A stretch of DNA of 64,000 nt from Candidatus Nitrospira kreftii (GCA_014058405.1 CP047423.1:3208501-3272500); one strand, 5' to 3'; positions 37,914-47,680 are shown, counted from the stretch's first letter. The notes: generated from the letters alone by a model not told the origin. Translations and numbers: made by a program.

Positions 37914-38127
37914 GGCAATGCGCCCCTATTGGTGCTCAGAAGGGCCTACCGAATCGCCGATCCTCAAGAGCGAAGGGATACGCCCGTCTATCACTTCGAT
38001 TGTCGGCGCAGACTGCCCAGACCCACACCTGTGCGGAGGGCCAATGGCATTACTCCGTCGCGGTGTCAAGCACTACGACGGAGCTAAGACATCACATGCT
38101 TCGAATCCACGAAGAGTTTGACGACGA

Positions 38128-38631
38128 TCAGTGCTTCCCTTTGTGCAGATCAATCACAGTACCTGCCTCGTTCAATTCAACTGTGACTTCGGTGCCCTCC
38201 GCCAGGTCCCGGGTTTTCGTTTCCTGCAGCAAGAGGGGGAAGGACTTTTCTCCTTCCGCGGTTTGCAGCTTGATTTCCTTCTTCATCTTTCCAACATAGA
38301 CGAGTTTCCCTGTGACGAAGTTGTGTGTACCTTTCTCGCCTTCCAAATGAACATCGACGATGGCATTGTTTTCGTTGACCGTGACCTCAACCTTATCGCC
38401 GGCTTTGAACTGACGGCCCTGGCGTCGTGCCTCGTTTTCGCTCAATTGATACGTGGCTCCCTCTTCCGACCGGATAGCTAGCGCGCCGGCCTTTTCGACA
38501 ACCTCGCCTTTGAAAGACTTATGCGCTGATTGTCCCTTGCCGGCCAAACATATGTCGGCGGATCCTAGCATGATGGTTCCACTGATGATGGCTGTGAGTA
38601 GGAATTCAAATACAGTCCCCGTGCTCCGCAT
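38128..38631 (-). CDS. Exported protein of unknown function
   Basis: A 167-residue protein with a signal peptide (MRSTGTVFEFLLTAIISGT; cleavage near CLAGKGQS). Two similar halves carry a strand-rich pattern: an EGATYQLSENEARRQGRQFK segment and VEVTVNENNAIVDVHLEGEK, then a second VTVELNEAGTVIDLH near the end, suggesting an internal repeat of a small OB or DUF5666-like barrel. ATG at 38631 has AGGAGG six bases ahead. Unnamed family. It follows the adaptor pseudogene on the same strand side but has its own leader. Confidence 0.68.
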   Translation of the reverse strand: MRSTGTVFEFLLTAIISGTIMLGSADICLAGKGQSAHKSFKGEVVEKAGALAIRSEEGATYQLSENEARRQGRQFKAGDKVEVTVNENNAIVDVHLEGEKGTHNFVTGKLVYVGKMKKEIKLQTAEGEKSFPLLLQETKTRDLAEGTEVTVELNEAGTVIDLHKGKH

Positions 38632-38870
38632 CACTGACCTCCTTGTTCATGGATGAGTGCTCTTCTGGTTCATCATCATAGAGGGCTCTACACTCTTGTT
38701 CAAGATACAATTGGGACTCGTAGCCATTCGTCTCACCAATCTTCACGGGGTGCACAGAGATGAGCACCATCGGGGAATGTCGCGTGAAGAAGAGGACAGA
38801 GTGAAGATCAAGAGGTCATGCCGCATCATCTGTCAAGTTGCCCTCGACACCAAATTTACTAGCTTCGAGA

Positions 38871-39317
38871 TTACAGACGCAGCGGTTTGATGGGCGCCAC
38901 AACCGCTGACGGATTGTTCTTCCACACCGACTCGTCTGCATCGACATAGAGCTCGATTTCGTTCCTGTCTGGATCCTTCAGATAGAGGCTTTGGCTGACC
39001 GTGTGGTCGCTCATGCCGTCGATCAAGATCCCTGCTTGCTCTAGTTCTCGTTTTGCCTCGCGCAGCTCATCGAGGCTGTCTCCGACCTTGATCCCGATAT
39101 GATAGAGACCTCGGTGGCGTCCACTCGGTGGCCCAGGAGCATCACCGACTTGGATCAACAGCAATTCGTGATGCGTGCGACCAGAAGTCAGCGCAGCGGC
39201 TGCCCCATTGAAGATCTTCCCCACTTCTTTGAACCCTAGGAGATCCCGATAAAAGGCCAGCGACTGTTTAAGATCCTTCACGTAAAACACGACATGACCA
39301 AGATAATGGGCTTTCAT
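38871..39317 (-). CDS. VOC-family (glyoxalase/dioxygenase-like) protein
   Basis: A 148-residue vicinal-oxygen-chelate protein with two beta-alpha-beta-beta-beta units. Candidate metal ligands are H8 in LGHVVFYV, a His in TSGRTHHELLL, and the Glu in NEIELYV; the third is HIGIKVGD. This fits both glyoxalase I-like and extradiol dioxygenase-like members. ATG at 39317 has AAGGGGTGA ahead; the GTG at 39326 overlaps the upstream stop and is an alternative. Third gene of an operon led by a Rieske-flavoprotein fusion. Confidence 0.86.
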   Translation of the reverse strand: MKAHYLGHVVFYVKDLKQSLAFYRDLLGFKEVGKIFNGAAAALTSGRTHHELLLIQVGDAPGPPSGRHRGLYHIGIKVGDSLDELREAKRELEQAGILIDGMSDHTVSQSLYLKDPDRNEIELYVDADESVWKNNPSAVVAPIKPLRL

Positions 39318-39322
39318 TTGAT

Positions 39323-39742
39323 TCACCCCTTGTTGGGAACAGATGGCCTCAGCAATGCTCTGACCGCCGCGTGCTCCAGCACGACATCGGGACTTCGTTG
39401 CAGCGCATCGTGATAGTGCCTGCCGAATCCCTCCCCCTCTTCCGTCGGCATCAAGAGCCTCTGCGCAGAGGCAAGCAGAGCTGAGATGTCCTCTACATTT
39501 GCGGGGTCCTCCTCTTCATTGAGTTCGTCGAGCTTGGTCATCAGTTGGGACAGCGGACGCAACCAGGCGAACCAAGAATCGTTCAACACCAGCTGCAAAA
39601 ACGCTCCATTGGAGGGAATACGTCCATGCACGCGCTCATAGGACACCCGCTCGTTATCCAGCAAGGCTTTGTGCAGACGAAGCAGCGCAGGAAAAAGATT
39701 GTCCAGAGAGACGTCCCGTACCCTTGCCCTTGGCTCCGGCAT
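39323..39742 (-). CDS. Protein of unknown function
   Basis: A 139-residue, mostly helical protein. Visible features are a conserved-looking AFLQLVLNDSWFAWLRPLSQL segment and an acidic EEEDPANVEDIS stretch. I do not recognise the family. It is 15 bases after the Rieske-flavoprotein gene and overlaps the VOC gene's alternative GTG, so all three are probably cotranscribed. AGGAGGCAC ribosome binding site. Confidence 0.72.
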   Translation of the reverse strand: MPEPRARVRDVSLDNLFPALLRLHKALLDNERVSYERVHGRIPSNGAFLQLVLNDSWFAWLRPLSQLMTKLDELNEEEDPANVEDISALLASAQRLLMPTEEGEGFGRHYHDALQRSPDVVLEHAAVRALLRPSVPNKG

Positions 39743-39757
39743 GATAGTGCCTCCTCG

Positions 39758-40864
39758 TTACCCAGTTAGTTCACTGTCCAGCTGATGGGCCTTGCGCCCG
39801 CCCCGAGCAAGCGGGTGCTCAGGAACTTGCCCCTCAACCATAAGTCTTGCCATATCCGCGGCGCGGGTGACGAGTTCTTGCGCCCCTTCCCGCAGCTCTC
39901 GGCTGTTCTGAACTTCGAGGACGTTCCGTTCCATGTCCTCGGCGCTCCACCCTCGTGAATGAGCGATGAACGGAAACTGCGGGAACTGGCAGCCAACTTC
40001 GGCAAAAAACGTCATGAGCTGGCCTGCCACCCCCTGCACATTGTCTTGCCCACCCATAATAATAAACGCCGCGACCTTGTTCTTGAGCAAGTGTCTATTT
40101 GCGATGGTCTCCTGATTCTGGATGCAGTTCATCCGCTCAATCATCTTGTAATAGAGGCTGCTGGCGTTGCCCCAACGAATAGGGGTGGCAATCAGGATCA
40201 CATCGGCCCAATGCACGATCGCTTCATACACGCGATCAAGTTGATCCGTCGGGTCCATTTGCGTGATCGAACAGGGCCATGTACAGGCCTTCGCCGATTT
40301 GGAGTAATAGCCCTCACAGGGACGAAAGGCCAGTTCCCGCAACTTGATGTACTGGGTCTCAAGTTGTAGCTCGTGCCGCGCATGATCTAAAGCCGCTTCG
40401 AGCAATGCATCCGATCCGCTGAAACGCGGATGTTCAAGCGTCATCGCCGTGGTCGAGATCCCCACAACCCGGATCGGTCCAGCTTGGCGGAGCACTAGAC
40501 GACCAAGAGGGTGAGGCTTGTGAGCCTGCTTCCTGCGTTTCGTGGCAGAGGAAAGATCGACATAGACCCTGCCATCCTCCACTTTTGTCGAGTAGACCGG
40601 AACCTGATCTTGCTCATACCCAGATTCCCCATGACCGGTTCGATGATGGAACTTCCAGTAGTGCCAGGGACAGACAACATAATCGCCATCCAGCGTGCCT
40701 TCACCTAACGGACCACCAACGTGATTGCAGAATCCGGATATCGCGGTAAATGCGCCATCCTTGTACGTCAGGGCGATAGTTGTTTTTCCGAAAGAGATTG
40801 TCTGCAGCGGCTTCCGCTTCAGTTCTTCAACGCTTCCAACATCGGTCCATTCGGCATCCGGCAT
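39758..40864 (-). CDS. Rieske domain fused to flavodoxin-like reductase
   Basis: A 368-residue two-part protein. Residues 1-105 form a Rieske domain with C46, H48, C65 and H68 (CNH and CPWH), spaced as in naphthalene dioxygenase-type ferredoxins. Residues about 130-345 form a NADPH-dependent FMN reductase/iron-sulfur flavoprotein-like fold, with GISTTAM as phosphate loop and a CEGYYSKSAKACTWPC cluster motif. Electrons could thus pass from a flavin to a 2Fe-2S centre in one chain. First gene of the three-gene operon, AAGGAGCAC ribosome binding site. Substrate or partner is unknown. Confidence 0.88.
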   Translation of the reverse strand: MPDAEWTDVGSVEELKRKPLQTISFGKTTIALTYKDGAFTAISGFCNHVGGPLGEGTLDGDYVVCPWHYWKFHHRTGHGESGYEQDQVPVYSTKVEDGRVYVDLSSATKRRKQAHKPHPLGRLVLRQAGPIRVVGISTTAMTLEHPRFSGSDALLEAALDHARHELQLETQYIKLRELAFRPCEGYYSKSAKACTWPCSITQMDPTDQLDRVYEAIVHWADVILIATPIRWGNASSLYYKMIERMNCIQNQETIANRHLLKNKVAAFIIMGGQDNVQGVAGQLMTFFAEVGCQFPQFPFIAHSRGWSAEDMERNVLEVQNSRELREGAQELVTRAADMARLMVEGQVPEHPLARGGRKAHQLDSELTG

Positions 40865-41058
40865 GAAGTGCTCCTTGGTGCTGACTTTGTTCGGGTCTCC
40901 TTCGCCTATAGGGCTCGAACGACATTACTACGAACGACTCTCAAGTTGAAAACGGCTCCATGGATTGCGTCGTCGACCGGCATATCGGAGCCGAGAATCG
41001 TCAGACGCGTAGCTCACACATCGAACACAACACTTTTGAAGACAAGTCAAGATCGGCC

Positions 41059-44000
41059 TCACATACCGAGCTGCTCAAGAATGTTCCGAGCCTCAATCAA
41101 GTCGGGAGTGGCAACCCGCTTCTGAAACTGGGAGCAGACGGGATGCAGGACCCGTTTCGCGGCATCCGGCCGGTGCAGTGTTCTCAAGAGTCTGGCCATA
41201 CTTACCGCGACTCGAAGTTCAAGCATGTTTGCATGCTGATCCTGTGCGACCTTCAGGGCTTCAACAAAACACTGCTCGGCAACGGAGACGGATGGCTCGG
41301 ACTGTTCCAGCAACAGTTCCCCTTTCAGCCGAAGTAGTTCCGCCTGCCAACAGCGTTCTCCCTGAGAGCATACAAGTTTCAGCGCCTCTGAAAGTACGCT
41401 CAAACCTTCATCAATACGTTTCTGGCGCAAATAGAGTTCTGCGAGCAGCGACAATGTAAACGTGTTATTGAGACTTGCACCAGCGGCTCGGGTAGCGGAG
41501 AGGCCCTTTACGAACCTGTCGAGTCCTTGCTCTTCCCCCTTTTCAGCCAGAGCCCAGCCTTGCAGAGACGTCGCCCAAGCTAAAGGCACTTCAAATGAAT
41601 ATTTTGTCGACAACTCTATGGCTTCTTCGGTGAGATGTAATGTCTTCTCTGCTTCTCGCAGTGTGGAATAGGTCCAGGCCACAGTCGTCAAGGTGAACGC
41701 CAGTGTGAAGGGGTGTTCCAACTCTCTTGCCATACCGATGGCCTCCCTCGATAGGACTTCGACTTGATCGACCTCGCCCAATATCCATAGCGCTCTTGCC
41801 AGCATAATTCTCGCGGTGATGCCAGGATCCTGAGTATAGGGTAGCGCCTGTGAGCGATGCCGAGCAGGATCATATAGAGACTTTGCCGCAAGCAAATGGG
41901 TTTTGGCTTCATTGAACCGGCCAAGAAAGAAATAGGTGGAGCCGACACTCTCGTGCGCGCGAATCAGCATATCCGGGTTGTGTTCACGATTCGCCTGAGA
42001 CAAGAGATGTTCAGCCAGGTCGCAGGCTGTTGCAAGAGGTCCCCTGACAAGACGGAAGACCCATAACCCCCAATGAGCGAGAAAGTGATGCTCAGAGTCG
42101 CGGTTCTTCTGAGAGAGTTCCTTTGCCCTGAGATAATTTCGCTCGATCTCCTCGGAAGCATATCCTTTCACCGTCACCATGGGGGCTCCGCGCGCGATGA
42201 GGAGCTCCAACTCCAATGCATCACGTTCCGTATCTGAGGGTAACTCCTTCAGCAAAGCCAATGCGTGATCGAAATGGTTCAGCGCTTCGACATTGGCTGA
42301 CCGATCCGCGTCTCTTCGAGCTGCAAGTCGCCAATACGTGATGGCCGGACGGGTCAAGCCTGCCTGTTCAAAGTGGTAGGCCAGGAGTTCCGGTTCCAAC
42401 CGCACACGCTCGGGGAACTTCTCTTCCAGTGATTGAGCAATGCGGGCATGGAGGAGCCGGCGAGATTTCTTGGGGAGCGTATTGTAGGCCGCTTCTTGGA
42501 CGAGCATATGTTTAAAGCGATAGCGCGCAAACAATCGTTCCCCCTCCTGCAGAATGAGCCCTGAAGCGACAAACCGATCAAGGGCACTGTGTAGCTGGCT
42601 GTCCGTTATCTCAACGGTGGCCCGCAGGAGTTCATAGGTGAATTCCCGCCCGATTGCCGCTCCGATCTGAACAATTTCCTTGATCGGCCCTAATCGGTCC
42701 ACCCGTTCCATGAGCAACGCTTGGAGACTGTCCGGAATGGCCATGTCCATTAACGGAGCCTTGAGGGTAAAGGCGTCGGCTCCCTCGGTCAGCAATCCGA
42801 TTTCCAGGAGGTTTTTCGTCAACTCTTCGATGTACAGAGGGACACCGTCCGTCTTCGCCAAAATCGCCTCCTGTACTTCTTGGGGAAGCACCTTTCCTCC
42901 CGTCATCGTCGCAATCAGCTCGGCACTCTGCCGGCGCGAAAGCCGACTCAACGTCAGAAATGTGACGTGACTGTATTCCGCCCAGACCGGTCTGAAGTCA
43001 GGGCGAAAGGTGATCAGCATCAAGACACGCATCTGCCTGATCCGATCAATGATTCGCGTCGTGAGGTCCAGCGTGCTGGGATCAAGCCAGTGCGCATCCT
43101 CCACAATCAGCAACACCGGGGAACGATCCGCCAACCTTCGCAGATACTGCACGAGCGCTTCCAGGGTCATGTCCTTGCGTTTATCGGGCGACAGATTCAA
43201 CAGCTGGTCCTGTTCACTCCCTTGAATCGAGAGCAGATCCGCAAGCAGGGCAACCGTGATGCGGTCGGCGGGCCCGTTGTCGGCCATAAGCGTGGCAAGC
43301 TTCTGCCGTTGCGTGGAAGCGCTGTCTCCATCGGTCAGCCCCGCGGCCTGCCGCAGATACGTCATGACCGGATAGAGTACGGTATTGGTATGGTGCGGTG
43401 AGCACTGGGCTTGGATCCTTTCGTAATGGCCGCCCGCCAGTTGGTCACGCAGATGTTGAACCAACCGCGATTTGCCGATGCCGGCCTCACCACACAGAAG
43501 AACGACCTGTCCTTCTCCCTCCACTGCCTCGCGCCAACGACCCAAGACAAGAGCCGCTTCGTGCGTTCTGCCTATGAACTGGAATAATCGGCCGGATCGA
43601 TACGACTCGAACCGGCTGGCTGAGGATGTGGCGCTCACAACCTGCCAGATCTTGACTGGTGTCTCGAACCCCTTGAGAGGGACCGTTCCCCGATCGGTAC
43701 ACTCGAACTCGCCCCCGATCAGACGCTTCGTCACTGAATCAACGATCAATTGATTCGGTGCAGCCAGTCCCTGAAGCCGGGAAGCTAGATTTGGAGTTTC
43801 ACCGAACACCGACCGTTCCTTGGCGACGTCCTGACCGATGAGTTCGCCCACGATGACAGGACCGGTTGCGATCCCGATTCGCACCGCGACTTCAAACTCC
43901 TGATCAGTATAATGCTCACGAGGGAGCGCCCTCACCAACTCCAGCACAGCGAGTCCGGCATGAACCGCGCGCTCCGCGTCGTGCTCATGAGCCTGAGGAT

Positions 44001-44457
44001 ATCCAAAATACACCAAGAGTCCGTCACCCATGTATTTTGCGATATAGCCGTTGAATCGGCTGATCGCTTCACTACAGGCATCGAGAAAATGCCGGATAGA
44101 GGTTTGCAGATCTTCAGGATCCACCCGGCGAGCCAGCGCCGTTGAACCCACAAGGTCACAAAACATGACCGTCAATTGGCGACGCTCCGCTTGATCTCGG
44201 ACGGGAGGGAATGGTGTGGCTTCCAGGTCGGTTGCGATGGGAGCTGGCTGACGACCGTCGCTGTCGGCCTGTAGTGACAGGTCTGCGATGGCACGCAGGA
44301 GCCTCTTCCGATGGCCGAGCACAACACCCAAAGATGCCAAATCGCTGTCGTTCAGTTCTGGCAAGACGTCCCATGTGATGGCGTTCTGCTGAAAGACTTC
44401 TCGATAGTAATCGAGGCCGAGACTGTCCAGCCATGCCGAGACGCGATCATCTATCAT
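41059..44457 (-). CDS. Adenylate cyclase-like/AAA ATPase/TPR protein
   Basis: An 1132-residue multidomain protein. A SAM domain is at about 1-60. A class III cyclase domain (about 92-270) has both metal aspartates, D101 in FCDLVGST and D145 in YMGDGLLVYFG. A large P-loop ATPase of the STAND/AfsR-like type follows (Walker A GEAGIGKS at 323-330, and LIVEDAHWLD), then a helical TPR-like repeat region to the end. Such proteins may sense a signal with the repeats and make cAMP. Monocistronic or final gene of its strand run; the ATG has no obvious ribosome binding site. Confidence 0.9.
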   Translation of the reverse strand: MIDDRVSAWLDSLGLDYYREVFQQNAITWDVLPELNDSDLASLGVVLGHRKRLLRAIADLSLQADSDGRQPAPIATDLEATPFPPVRDQAERRQLTVMFCDLVGSTALARRVDPEDLQTSIRHFLDACSEAISRFNGYIAKYMGDGLLVYFGYPQAHEHDAERAVHAGLAVLELVRALPREHYTDQEFEVAVRIGIATGPVIVGELIGQDVAKERSVFGETPNLASRLQGLAAPNQLIVDSVTKRLIGGEFECTDRGTVPLKGFETPVKIWQVVSATSSASRFESYRSGRLFQFIGRTHEAALVLGRWREAVEGEGQVVLLCGEAGIGKSRLVQHLRDQLAGGHYERIQAQCSPHHTNTVLYPVMTYLRQAAGLTDGDSASTQRQKLATLMADNGPADRITVALLADLLSIQGSEQDQLLNLSPDKRKDMTLEALVQYLRRLADRSPVLLIVEDAHWLDPSTLDLTTRIIDRIRQMRVLMLITFRPDFRPVWAEYSHVTFLTLSRLSRRQSAELIATMTGGKVLPQEVQEAILAKTDGVPLYIEELTKNLLEIGLLTEGADAFTLKAPLMDMAIPDSLQALLMERVDRLGPIKEIVQIGAAIGREFTYELLRATVEITDSQLHSALDRFVASGLILQEGERLFARYRFKHMLVQEAAYNTLPKKSRRLLHARIAQSLEEKFPERVRLEPELLAYHFEQAGLTRPAITYWRLAARRDADRSANVEALNHFDHALALLKELPSDTERDALELELLIARGAPMVTVKGYASEEIERNYLRAKELSQKNRDSEHHFLAHWGLWVFRLVRGPLATACDLAEHLLSQANREHNPDMLIRAHESVGSTYFFLGRFNEAKTHLLAAKSLYDPARHRSQALPYTQDPGITARIMLARALWILGEVDQVEVLSREAIGMARELEHPFTLAFTLTTVAWTYSTLREAEKTLHLTEEAIELSTKYSFEVPLAWATSLQGWALAEKGEEQGLDRFVKGLSATRAAGASLNNTFTLSLLAELYLRQKRIDEGLSVLSEALKLVCSQGERCWQAELLRLKGELLLEQSEPSVSVAEQCFVEALKVAQDQHANMLELRVAVSMARLLRTLHRPDAAKRVLHPVCSQFQKRVATPDLIEARNILEQLGM

Positions 44458-44583
44458 GACGGCTCGAGCCTGGATCGGTGAGCGCTGGACCCGGAATCAT
44501 GGCTGCTTGCAGCCGATGACACCTTGAGCGATAATATCCCCATGATCAACGGTGCTTCCCCAGCGAAGACTAGTCCTCGGAGC

Positions 44584-44694
44584 ATGATCCGACACATCGA
44601 ATACCGACTCATCTCGATTGGAATGTCGGTGATCGCCTACCTACTCGAAAGAGCCGTTCTACGCTCGATCAAACGGGACGCTGCCGGTCTTTAG
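44584..44694 (+). CDS. Small single-helix membrane protein
   Basis: Reads MIRHIEYRLISIGMSVIAYL then LERAVLRSIKRDAAGL, 36 residues. An ATG at 44542 would add 14 residues, but CGGAG ahead of 44584 favours this start. The central stretch is hydrophobic and the ends are charged and basic, so a single membrane helix or amphipathic helix is plausible. It lies in the divergent gap between two large minus-strand genes. Expression is not certain. Confidence 0.4.
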   Translation: MIRHIEYRLISIGMSVIAYLLERAVLRSIKRDAAGL

Positions 44695-44727
44695 AGTCCG
44701 CCGAACCGCCGACAGAACAACGCCCCA

Positions 44728-46827
44728 TCAACGTCCCCGCATCAGATCGAAGACCAATCCAAGAGTCAACAGTCCGGCGACAATCCCGAACGTGACCGAT
44801 ATCCAATCTGCAACTGTTCCCGACATGGCCGTGAGTCCGCTGGAGAGGATACTTGCCGCGGCCGCTGAGCCGAGGGCAAGGCGCCGTCCCGTCCGGCGAA
44901 CCATTTCCTCAAGTGAATTCGCCTGGAAATTCACGACCAGCTTCTGCCCAGGGCGAGCGCCGATCAGATGTTCGATGGCTTCGGTCATCCGCTCGGCTCG
45001 TACTTTGAACTTCTGCAGCTGATAGACAAGCGCTTTGGGATCGAGCGAGGCCCCCATACGCTTGATCATGACACGCATCAAAAACTTGCCGGCGACGTCA
45101 TAGGGGTCAAGTTTCGGATCCAGAGCCGCCGTCGCCAGTTGGACTTGCGCCAACGCCTTGGCGGCGAGCGTCAGCGACGCCGGCATCGGTACGCCGTGTC
45201 GAAACGCGATCGCGCTCATCTCCTGCAGCAGCGGTCCGATCTGCATCTCGGCGAGAGCCGCCTTGCGGTACTTCGCCATCACTTCACCGACTTCGCTTTG
45301 AAACCGTGGAATATCCAGATCATTACGGCCGGCCGAACCCGTCATCATCAGCGTGACATCGCTAAGAAACGCCACATCTTCCTTCCACAGCGCCATCAGC
45401 AACAACATGAGATGTTCCCGTACGTTGGCATCGAGGGTGCCGACCATTCCAAAGTCGAGCAGGTAGATGCGATTTTTCCACCACATGAGATTGCCCGGGT
45501 GAGGATCGGCATGGAAGAAGCCGTCAACCATGATTTGTTTGTAGTAACTTTCCAAGAGCTGGCGGGCGGCTTCGATACGTTCCGAACCTTCCGGCGCCTC
45601 TGCGATCGGGATACCTTGAATCTCCTCCATCACCAATAATCGGGATGTCGATAGTTCCTGATGCACGGAGGGAACCGCCAACCGGTCATAGTCTGCGAGC
45701 ACCGTCCGCATCCGCCCGATATTTTCGATTTCCTGGTGAAAGTCGAGTTCCCGGTGGAGCGACGTGGAGAGGTGTTTGAACACCGCCTCCATATTCACCA
45801 CTTGGTTGAGGGCCTGACGTTGTCCCACCTTCTGGGCGAATATCTCGAGCAGAGCAAGATCCTGTTCGATATCGGCTCGGGCGGTGGGGCGTTGCACTTT
45901 CACGACGACTCGGTCGCCGTGTTCGAGTCTGGCCCGATGGACTTGGGCGATAGTCCCGGCCGCGAGTGGTGTGGGGTCGATCGACTCAAACACATCCTCC
46001 CACGGCACTCCCAACTCCTGTTCAGCGACTCGAACGACTTCACGCTCGGGCATAGGGGGCACGTGACTCTGCAACATCGTGAGTTCTTCGATGTATTCCG
46101 CAGGAAGGAGATCCGGACGGGTCGACAAGACTTGCCCGAGCTTGGAGAAGGTCGGACCCAGTTCCTCCAGCGCCGCGCGTAGGCGCTTAGCCTGCTGGCG
46201 GCGCATGACAACGTCCGATTGATCGGGCTGACTAAAGAGCTCTTTGAGGCCATGCTTCGCCATGACCGTCGCGATATGCATGGCTCGTCCCGCCAGGTGA
46301 GGCTCAGACGTGTGGGGTTCGCCCAGAGGTTGAACCACGCGCACCGATCGAGCGACCTGCTCACCGGCAGAGGGCAGCGTATTCACAATAATGACGGTGC
46401 AATGGGAGTTGTGGCTGATGCGATTCGGAACGTTACCGAGTAAGAACTCCTTTCGTCCGGCCATGCCCGAATTCCCGACGACCAGGACATCTATGGCTTC
46501 GCGCTCAGCGGCGCGGACGATTGTCAATGCCGGATCGGGATCAATCGCGACGAGGGCATGCCCTCGCTCTCCGGCCAGCTGCCTCACGACCTGTGCAAGC
46601 TCCTCATTCGCGGCAGCAGCCCGTGTCTGCTCAGCTCCACCGAATTCCGTGGTGGTCGGGTGGTGCGGCACAATCACCTGCACAACAAACAGCTCTGCCC
46701 CGTAGCGGGCGGCGAATTCGGCGGCCCATCGGACGGCGTGGTCTGCGGTCTTGGAACGGTCCGTGCCCACCATCACACGACCTATGGCGCTGTATCTGGG
46801 AGAATCGTCCATTTCGCCCTCGCTCAT
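44728..46827 (-). CDS. UspA-UbiB kinase-like fusion
   Basis: A 699-residue protein. Residues about 15-150 form a UspA domain with the nucleotide signature GNSGMAGRKEFLLGNVPN. Residues about 215-560 form an ABC1/UbiB kinase-like domain with the KLGQ motif (229-232), VVVKVQRP, FHADPHPGNL and LLDFGMVG. The C-terminus carries two hydrophobic helices (ASILSSGLTAMSG, IVAGLLTLGLVF), as in UbiB. UbiB-like proteins serve quinone biosynthesis or lipid transport; the fused stress domain could tie it to ATP level. The start has two candidates, ATG at 46827 and 46812. Confidence 0.92.
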   Translation of the reverse strand: MSEGEMDDSPRYSAIGRVMVGTDRSKTADHAVRWAAEFAARYGAELFVVQVIVPHHPTTTEFGGAEQTRAAAANEELAQVVRQLAGERGHALVAIDPDPALTIVRAAEREAIDVLVVGNSGMAGRKEFLLGNVPNRISHNSHCTVIIVNTLPSAGEQVARSVRVVQPLGEPHTSEPHLAGRAMHIATVMAKHGLKELFSQPDQSDVVMRRQQAKRLRAALEELGPTFSKLGQVLSTRPDLLPAEYIEELTMLQSHVPPMPEREVVRVAEQELGVPWEDVFESIDPTPLAAGTIAQVHRARLEHGDRVVVKVQRPTARADIEQDLALLEIFAQKVGQRQALNQVVNMEAVFKHLSTSLHRELDFHQEIENIGRMRTVLADYDRLAVPSVHQELSTSRLLVMEEIQGIPIAEAPEGSERIEAARQLLESYYKQIMVDGFFHADPHPGNLMWWKNRIYLLDFGMVGTLDANVREHLMLLLMALWKEDVAFLSDVTLMMTGSAGRNDLDIPRFQSEVGEVMAKYRKAALAEMQIGPLLQEMSAIAFRHGVPMPASLTLAAKALAQVQLATAALDPKLDPYDVAGKFLMRVMIKRMGASLDPKALVYQLQKFKVRAERMTEAIEHLIGARPGQKLVVNFQANSLEEMVRRTGRRLALGSAAAASILSSGLTAMSGTVADWISVTFGIVAGLLTLGLVFDLMRGR

Positions 46828-46883
46828 TTCCGAGATAGCGGCATGTTCGTGCCGGCTTAGGCAACCGAGTATTTCTGTGGCTG

Positions 46884-47147
46884 TTATTGAGCTGCCTGCT
46901 TCAGCTCGTCGATCAGCAGGTCGGCAACCGGCCGGCCCGAAGCCGGATTCTGTCCGCTGATGACAGGGCTATCCACGATGGCAAAGCGCCCACGCCTTGG
47001 CGGCTTTCTTGTAGATCGCCTATAGGGATCAATCGGGGTATAGCCTCCACAAGGGCTCACGTAGTCGACCTGATACCCTGCCGCTTCGACTTTCTTGACG
47101 AAGTGGACGGCCTCTCCAAGCCACAACCCCCTCGGCCGAACCGTCAC
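46884..47147 (-). pseudogene. Deleted DJ-1/PfpI family remnant
   Basis: Reads GLWLGEAVHFVKKVEAAGYQ and VDYVSPCGGYTPIDPYR, the N-terminal part of a DJ-1/PfpI (Hsp31-like) domain, then jumps to FAIVDSPVISGQNPASGRPV, its C-terminal end. About 115 residues, including the nucleophile-elbow cysteine, are missing in between. A GTG at 47147 overlaps the DUF5069 stop as GTGA, so the 87-residue piece may still be translated, but it cannot be an active DJ-1 enzyme. Confidence 0.78.
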
Positions 47148-47605
47148 AGCCGTTTCTCCTCCAGATCGTAGACATCGAACCAGACGTAGACGGGACGATG
47201 GTTCGGGACGAACTTGGGAACATATTCTTCGAGGTACTGCTGAGCCTGGAGACTCATATCGCTCAATCGTGTATCGCGCATCACATTGTTCCATTTCAAT
47301 ACTTCGTCTGGATCCTTGACCTTGGAATGCCCACCGATCCACGTCGCGAGTTCTTCATCGGTCGCTCCCGTCGCAACCATATCCTTAAATTGTTCGGGCG
47401 TGATACCAGTGAACGAGAACCATTGACCGGCCAGCGAGCAAGGCCAGTAATTGTACTCGCCATTTATGTCCAGCAAGAACGCGCGACACTTATCTACACA
47501 GCGAGCTGCAATGACAAAGCCTCCCAGCTTCTCGCGTGGGCTACGGGGATAGCCCGTTCGGAGATCCTTCGCAAACGTCTTTACCTTTTCGTGGTTTGCT
47601 TTCAT
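47144..47605 (-). CDS. DUF5069 domain protein
   Basis: A 153-residue protein of the DUF5069 family. LRTGYPRSPREKLGGFVIAAR is the typical start and YNYWPCSLAGQWFSFTGITPEQF and DEELATWI the middle. Cytoplasmic, of unknown function. It overlaps the deleted DJ-1 remnant start by 4 bases and follows a SnoaL-like gene, within a run of redox and stress enzymes; the conserved Cys in RCVDKCRAF and WPC may matter, but I cannot say how. Confidence 0.85.
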   Translation of the reverse strand: MKANHEKVKTFAKDLRTGYPRSPREKLGGFVIAARCVDKCRAFLLDINGEYNYWPCSLAGQWFSFTGITPEQFKDMVATGATDEELATWIGGHSKVKDPDEVLKWNNVMRDTRLSDMSLQAQQYLEEYVPKFVPNHRPVYVWFDVYDLEEKRL

Positions 47606-47680
47606 GGTCTTCTCCTCTGCTTGTCGTGCGCTTTGCCAAGGATAGGTCAGGTTGAAAGCTTTCTCCCCACTCCGCTACTC

